A DNA stretch of 64,000 nucleotides, taken from assembly GCA_027493525.1 (NCBI GenBank), contig JAOSKN010000003.1:1736001-1800000 (forward strand). Reading direction: 5' to 3'. The notes beneath the pieces were generated by a model. That model did not search any database. It saw nothing but the letters and a program-made list of their open reading frames with translations, and was not told the origin of the DNA. Positions 61,521-64,000 of this stretch are shown here, one piece after another. The position numbers were made by a program, and so were the translations under genes. This DNA is from Planctomycetota bacterium (GTDB lineage Bacteria; Planctomycetota; SZUA-567; H5-PLA8). Position 1 is the first letter of the stretch, and every line of letters starts with the position of its first letter.

Positions 61521-64000
61521 ATGCGGTCGCATTTTTTCGCCACTTTTGCATTAGGCGTCCTGCTGGCCTGGGCCGGCGGACTCCATGCGGGCGAGGCCGC
61601 GCAGGAGACGGACGAGCAGGCATACGAGCGCCTCATGCAAGAGGGGCGGGAGGCTGCTAAGAAGGGGAAAAGAGACGAAGCTCGTGCTGCGTTCGGAACC
61701 GCGCTCAAGCGCGCCGAGGGCTTTGGCGCCGAAGATTTGCGTTTGGCCGAAGCTCTATATGAGCACGCATACACGAATTTATATGTAACCGAACAGAGCG
61801 CGAAGGCGATCGAAGAGCTTCTGGGCGCCATCGCAATACGCGAAAAGCGCGGCGGCCCCGCCGATGTCCGACTGGCTGAGTATTTGTACGACCTAGGCTT
61901 TTACCTTTTGCATGACGTTAAAAAAAAGGATCGCGCACGAGAACCGCTTGAAAAGGCCGAACGCCTGCTCGCCGCGGATGCCAAGAAGCGCTGGTCGCCT
62001 CTGCGTATAGCTGTACTCCATGCCCTTTCCCGTCTTGAGGCGCTGCAACAACATCCCCTGGAGGGTCTTCGATGGCTGGAGCGTGTCCTCGAGATCGCGC
62101 TCGAAGTCCATGGCCCCGATTCGAGCAACGCGGGGGACGCCCACCTTGCGCTTGCGCGCACGCACGCTGAACAGGGCCATGGGGAAGAAGCCGTGGCGCA
62201 CTTGCGCAAGGCGCTTCACGGCTACGAGGAGGCCTTGCCTGGCGGAATGAAGTCCGCCGAGATCCTCGATCTCCTGGGCGACCAGTACCGCTTCGCGCGG
62301 CGCTTCGCGGAAGGCGAGGCGGCGTACCTGAAGGCGCTGGAGATCTACGAGCGCGCGCTAGGCGCGGACGACGCGAACCGCGGGCGCGTCTTCAACAACC
62401 TCGGCGCGCTCCATGCCGCGCAGGGGCGATACGCCGAGGCCGAGGCCCAGTACCGCCAAGCGCTGGCCGTCTACGAGAAGAGCCTCCCCGAGGGCCACGC
62501 CTGGACCGGGATGACCGCCGGCTACATCGGGAATGCGCTGCGCTGGCAGTACAAGAACGAGCCCGCGCTCGCGTTCCTTGAACGCGCGCTGGCGTGCGCT
62601 GAGGCGCAGCCCGAGGCGGATGCAGCCGCGCTGGGTACGCTCCACAACGATTTGGGCAGCGCGCGGCTCGCGCTCCAGCGGCTGGACGACGCCGAAAAGA
62701 GCTACACGCGCGCGCTGGAGTTCTACCGCAAGGCCCTGCCCGAGCGGCACGCCTGGATCCTCATGACCGAAAGCTACCTGCTCTCCATCGCCGTCCAGCG
62801 CGGAGCGCTCGAGGCCAGCGAACAAAAGGCGCGCGCGCTGCTCAAGGAATGGGAAGAACTCGGCTACGGCGAGAACGAGAGCCTCCTCGCGATTCTCAAT
62901 CCGCTGACGACCCTCTGCCGGAATTCAGGCCGGCGCGAGGAAGCCGCGCGCTTGCAGCATCGCATCGTCGACGTCATCGCGCGGACGTACGGAGCGCGGC
63001 ACGCCTGGGTGGCGGACTCGCTGGACGTGGAGGTCCAGGATCTCCGCGCCTTAGGCAGGCAGGAAGACGCGCTTCAGGCGGCGGGCCGCAGCCTGGCGAT
63101 ACGCGAAGAGTTGAACGGCCCCGATGACCCGCGCCTCGCCGCCAGCCTTCTGGCCCTGGGCTGCACCTGCCACGACCTGGGGCGACACGACCGAGCCGTC
63201 GCGCACCTGCGCCGCGCATTGGCGCTCCAGGAGGGCCGCCTCGCCAAGGACGACCCGGCCCTGGCGTACACCAGGTTCTTTCTCGCCGCGAGCCTGCACT
63301 GGCAGCGCGATTTCGCCGCGGCGCGCCCGCTTTACCGGCAAGCGGCCGCGGCCTTCGCGAAGGACCTCCCGGCCCTCGCCGAATTCCACGCCTTGGCGCT
63401 TTCGGGCCATGGCCGCGCCTGCATGGACGACAGGGACTACGACGAGGCCGCCGTGCAGCTTGAGCTGGCCCTGCGGCAACCGATCTTGAAGGAAGAGCGC
63501 CTGGCCATGACGCGCGCGCAAACCCTGGCGCCCCTCGCGAGCGCCCGGATGCTTCAAGTCAGGCCCGAAGCCGTGCTCGAAGCCGGGGCGGAGGCCCTGC
63601 GGATCCTGGAGCGCCTGGAGCCGAAGGACAGGGAGATGCGGGCTTCGGTCCTCGGCGCCATGGGCGCGGCCGCCTTGCAGCTCAAGAACTGGGAGGACGC
63701 GCGGCGGGATCTGACGCGGGCGCTCAACCTGCTGCTCGACGCGGGCGGCAGGCAAGCCCTGGGGCGCAGCCTCCTGGAGGCGCGGCTGGCGGTGGTGGAC
63801 CGGGAGACCGGCAAGCCCGAGCGAGCGCGCGAACGGCTCCTCGCCGTGCTGCCCCTGCTGACCCAGGCGCTGGGGGCGGAGGACGTGGAGGTCGCGACGG
63901 CGCAGGCCGAGTTGGCCCGCACCCACGCCGCGCTGAAGGACTTCGCCGAGGCTCAGAAGATTTTCGCCGCGGCGCTTCCGGTACTGGAGGCACGCTACGG
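61521..64000 (+). CDS. secreted TPR protein, truncated by the window end
   Basis: An open frame from ATG 61521 runs off the window (at least 826 residues). It has a signal peptide (MRSHFFATFALGVLLAWAGGLHA). Many tetratricopeptide repeats follow, of the kinesin-light-chain-like 42-residue type, such as GRVFNNLGALHAAQGRYAEAEAQYRQALAVYEKSLPEGH, GTLHNDLGSARLALQRLDDAEKSYTRALEFYRKALPERH and ASLLALGCTCHDLGRHDRAVAHLRRALALQE. Function: exported interaction scaffold; partners unknown. The first 600 bp have lower GC than the remainder, which suggests that the N-terminal region has a different history. No catalytic domain appears before the edge. Confidence 0.85.
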   Translation, partial: MRSHFFATFALGVLLAWAGGLHAGEAAQETDEQAYERLMQEGREAAKKGKRDEARAAFGTALKRAEGFGAEDLRLAEALYEHAYTNLYVTEQSAKAIEELLGAIAIREKRGGPADVRLAEYLYDLGFYLLHDVKKKDRAREPLEKAERLLAADAKKRWSPLRIAVLHALSRLEALQQHPLEGLRWLERVLEIALEVHGPDSSNAGDAHLALARTHAEQGHGEEAVAHLRKALHGYEEALPGGMKSAEILDLLGDQYRFARRFAEGEAAYLKALEIYERALGADDANRGRVFNNLGALHAAQGRYAEAEAQYRQALAVYEKSLPEGHAWTGMTAGYIGNALRWQYKNEPALAFLERALACAEAQPEADAAALGTLHNDLGSARLALQRLDDAEKSYTRALEFYRKALPERHAWILMTESYLLSIAVQRGALEASEQKARALLKEWEELGYGENESLLAILNPLTTLCRNSGRREEAARLQHRIVDVIARTYGARHAWVADSLDVEVQDLRALGRQEDALQAAGRSLAIREELNGPDDPRLAASLLALGCTCHDLGRHDRAVAHLRRALALQEGRLAKDDPALAYTRFFLAASLHWQRDFAAARPLYRQAAAAFAKDLPALAEFHALALSGHGRACMDDRDYDEAAVQLELALRQPILKEERLAMTRAQTLAPLASARMLQVRPEAVLEAGAEALRILERLEPKDREMRASVLGAMGAAALQLKNWEDARRDLTRALNLLLDAGGRQALGRSLLEARLAVVDRETGKPERARERLLAVLPLLTQALGAEDVEVATAQAELARTHAALKDFAEAQKIFAAALPVLEARY

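Overview
The window is high-GC bacterial DNA that is densely coded on both strands. The gene set suggests an uncultured member of the Planctomycetota or a neighbouring PVC-like lineage. The pointers are a Hanks-type kinase with a GRGGMGAVYKARQ glycine loop and a C-terminal leucine-rich repeat region, a Ser-type sulfatase, paired DegT aminotransferases, a ThiD2-ThiE fusion, a DUF88/NYN protein and many secreted TPR or SH3 proteins. MurJ, MurQ and an outer-membrane TolC-like protein imply a Gram-negative envelope with peptidoglycan. This taxonomic call is inference from gene content; there is no rRNA or tRNA gene in the window.

Region 1 (1-8250) holds an AT-rich secreted orphan, the kinase, a 167-bp palindromic mobile-element-like repeat, a broken SGNH hydrolase, and an NtrC-type sigma-54 activator with a degenerate receiver followed by a TauE/SafE exporter. 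Region 2 (8071-13398) is a catabolic or amino-sugar-like operon (two DegT enzymes, NodB deacetylase, M55 D-aminopeptidase, amidohydrolase). It is preceded by a well-formed -24/-12 promoter and two TGTCA-N6-TGACA sites exactly 42 bp apart; a third such site overlaps the activator's own start codon. This looks like a complete, locally encoded sigma-54 circuit. Region 3 (13408-21968) has a membrane protein and an AddB-AddA-TPR operon. AddA has an apparent late frameshift that hides a Cys-cluster tail. Region 4 (21969-31740) starts with a tandem hairpin/T-tract array, then GapN-like dehydrogenase, an SH3 protein, a PhyH gene split by TAG, an AraC regulator, asd with an intrinsic terminator in its leader, a nucleotidyltransferase, a REC-CheX protein and a cupin.

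Region 5 (31780-41748) contains a hydroxyacid dehydrogenase, a second palindromic element built on the same internal scaffold as the first, murJ, a LolA-like protein, a NYN protein, thiE, obg and an ankyrin protein. Region 6 (41755-44276) is a lower-GC patch of secreted or membrane orphans abutting a truncated sugar-phosphate-isomerase-like remnant. Region 7 (44525-52105) has a TolC-like protein, an orphan LolD-type ATPase divergent from an apparently autoregulated GbsR/MarR regulator, and a wax-synthase-like membrane cluster. Region 8 (52033-64000) has a beta-helix protein, a large esterase, a frameshifted murQ, a nitrilase, a sulfatase, xseB-trmB, a membrane protein, and a secreted TPR protein that runs off the window.

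Several otherwise conserved genes carry single-base lesions (SGNH hydrolase, PhyH, murQ, the addA tail, the isomerase remnant). Some lie in homopolymers, so assembly error must be separated from real decay before they are interpreted.
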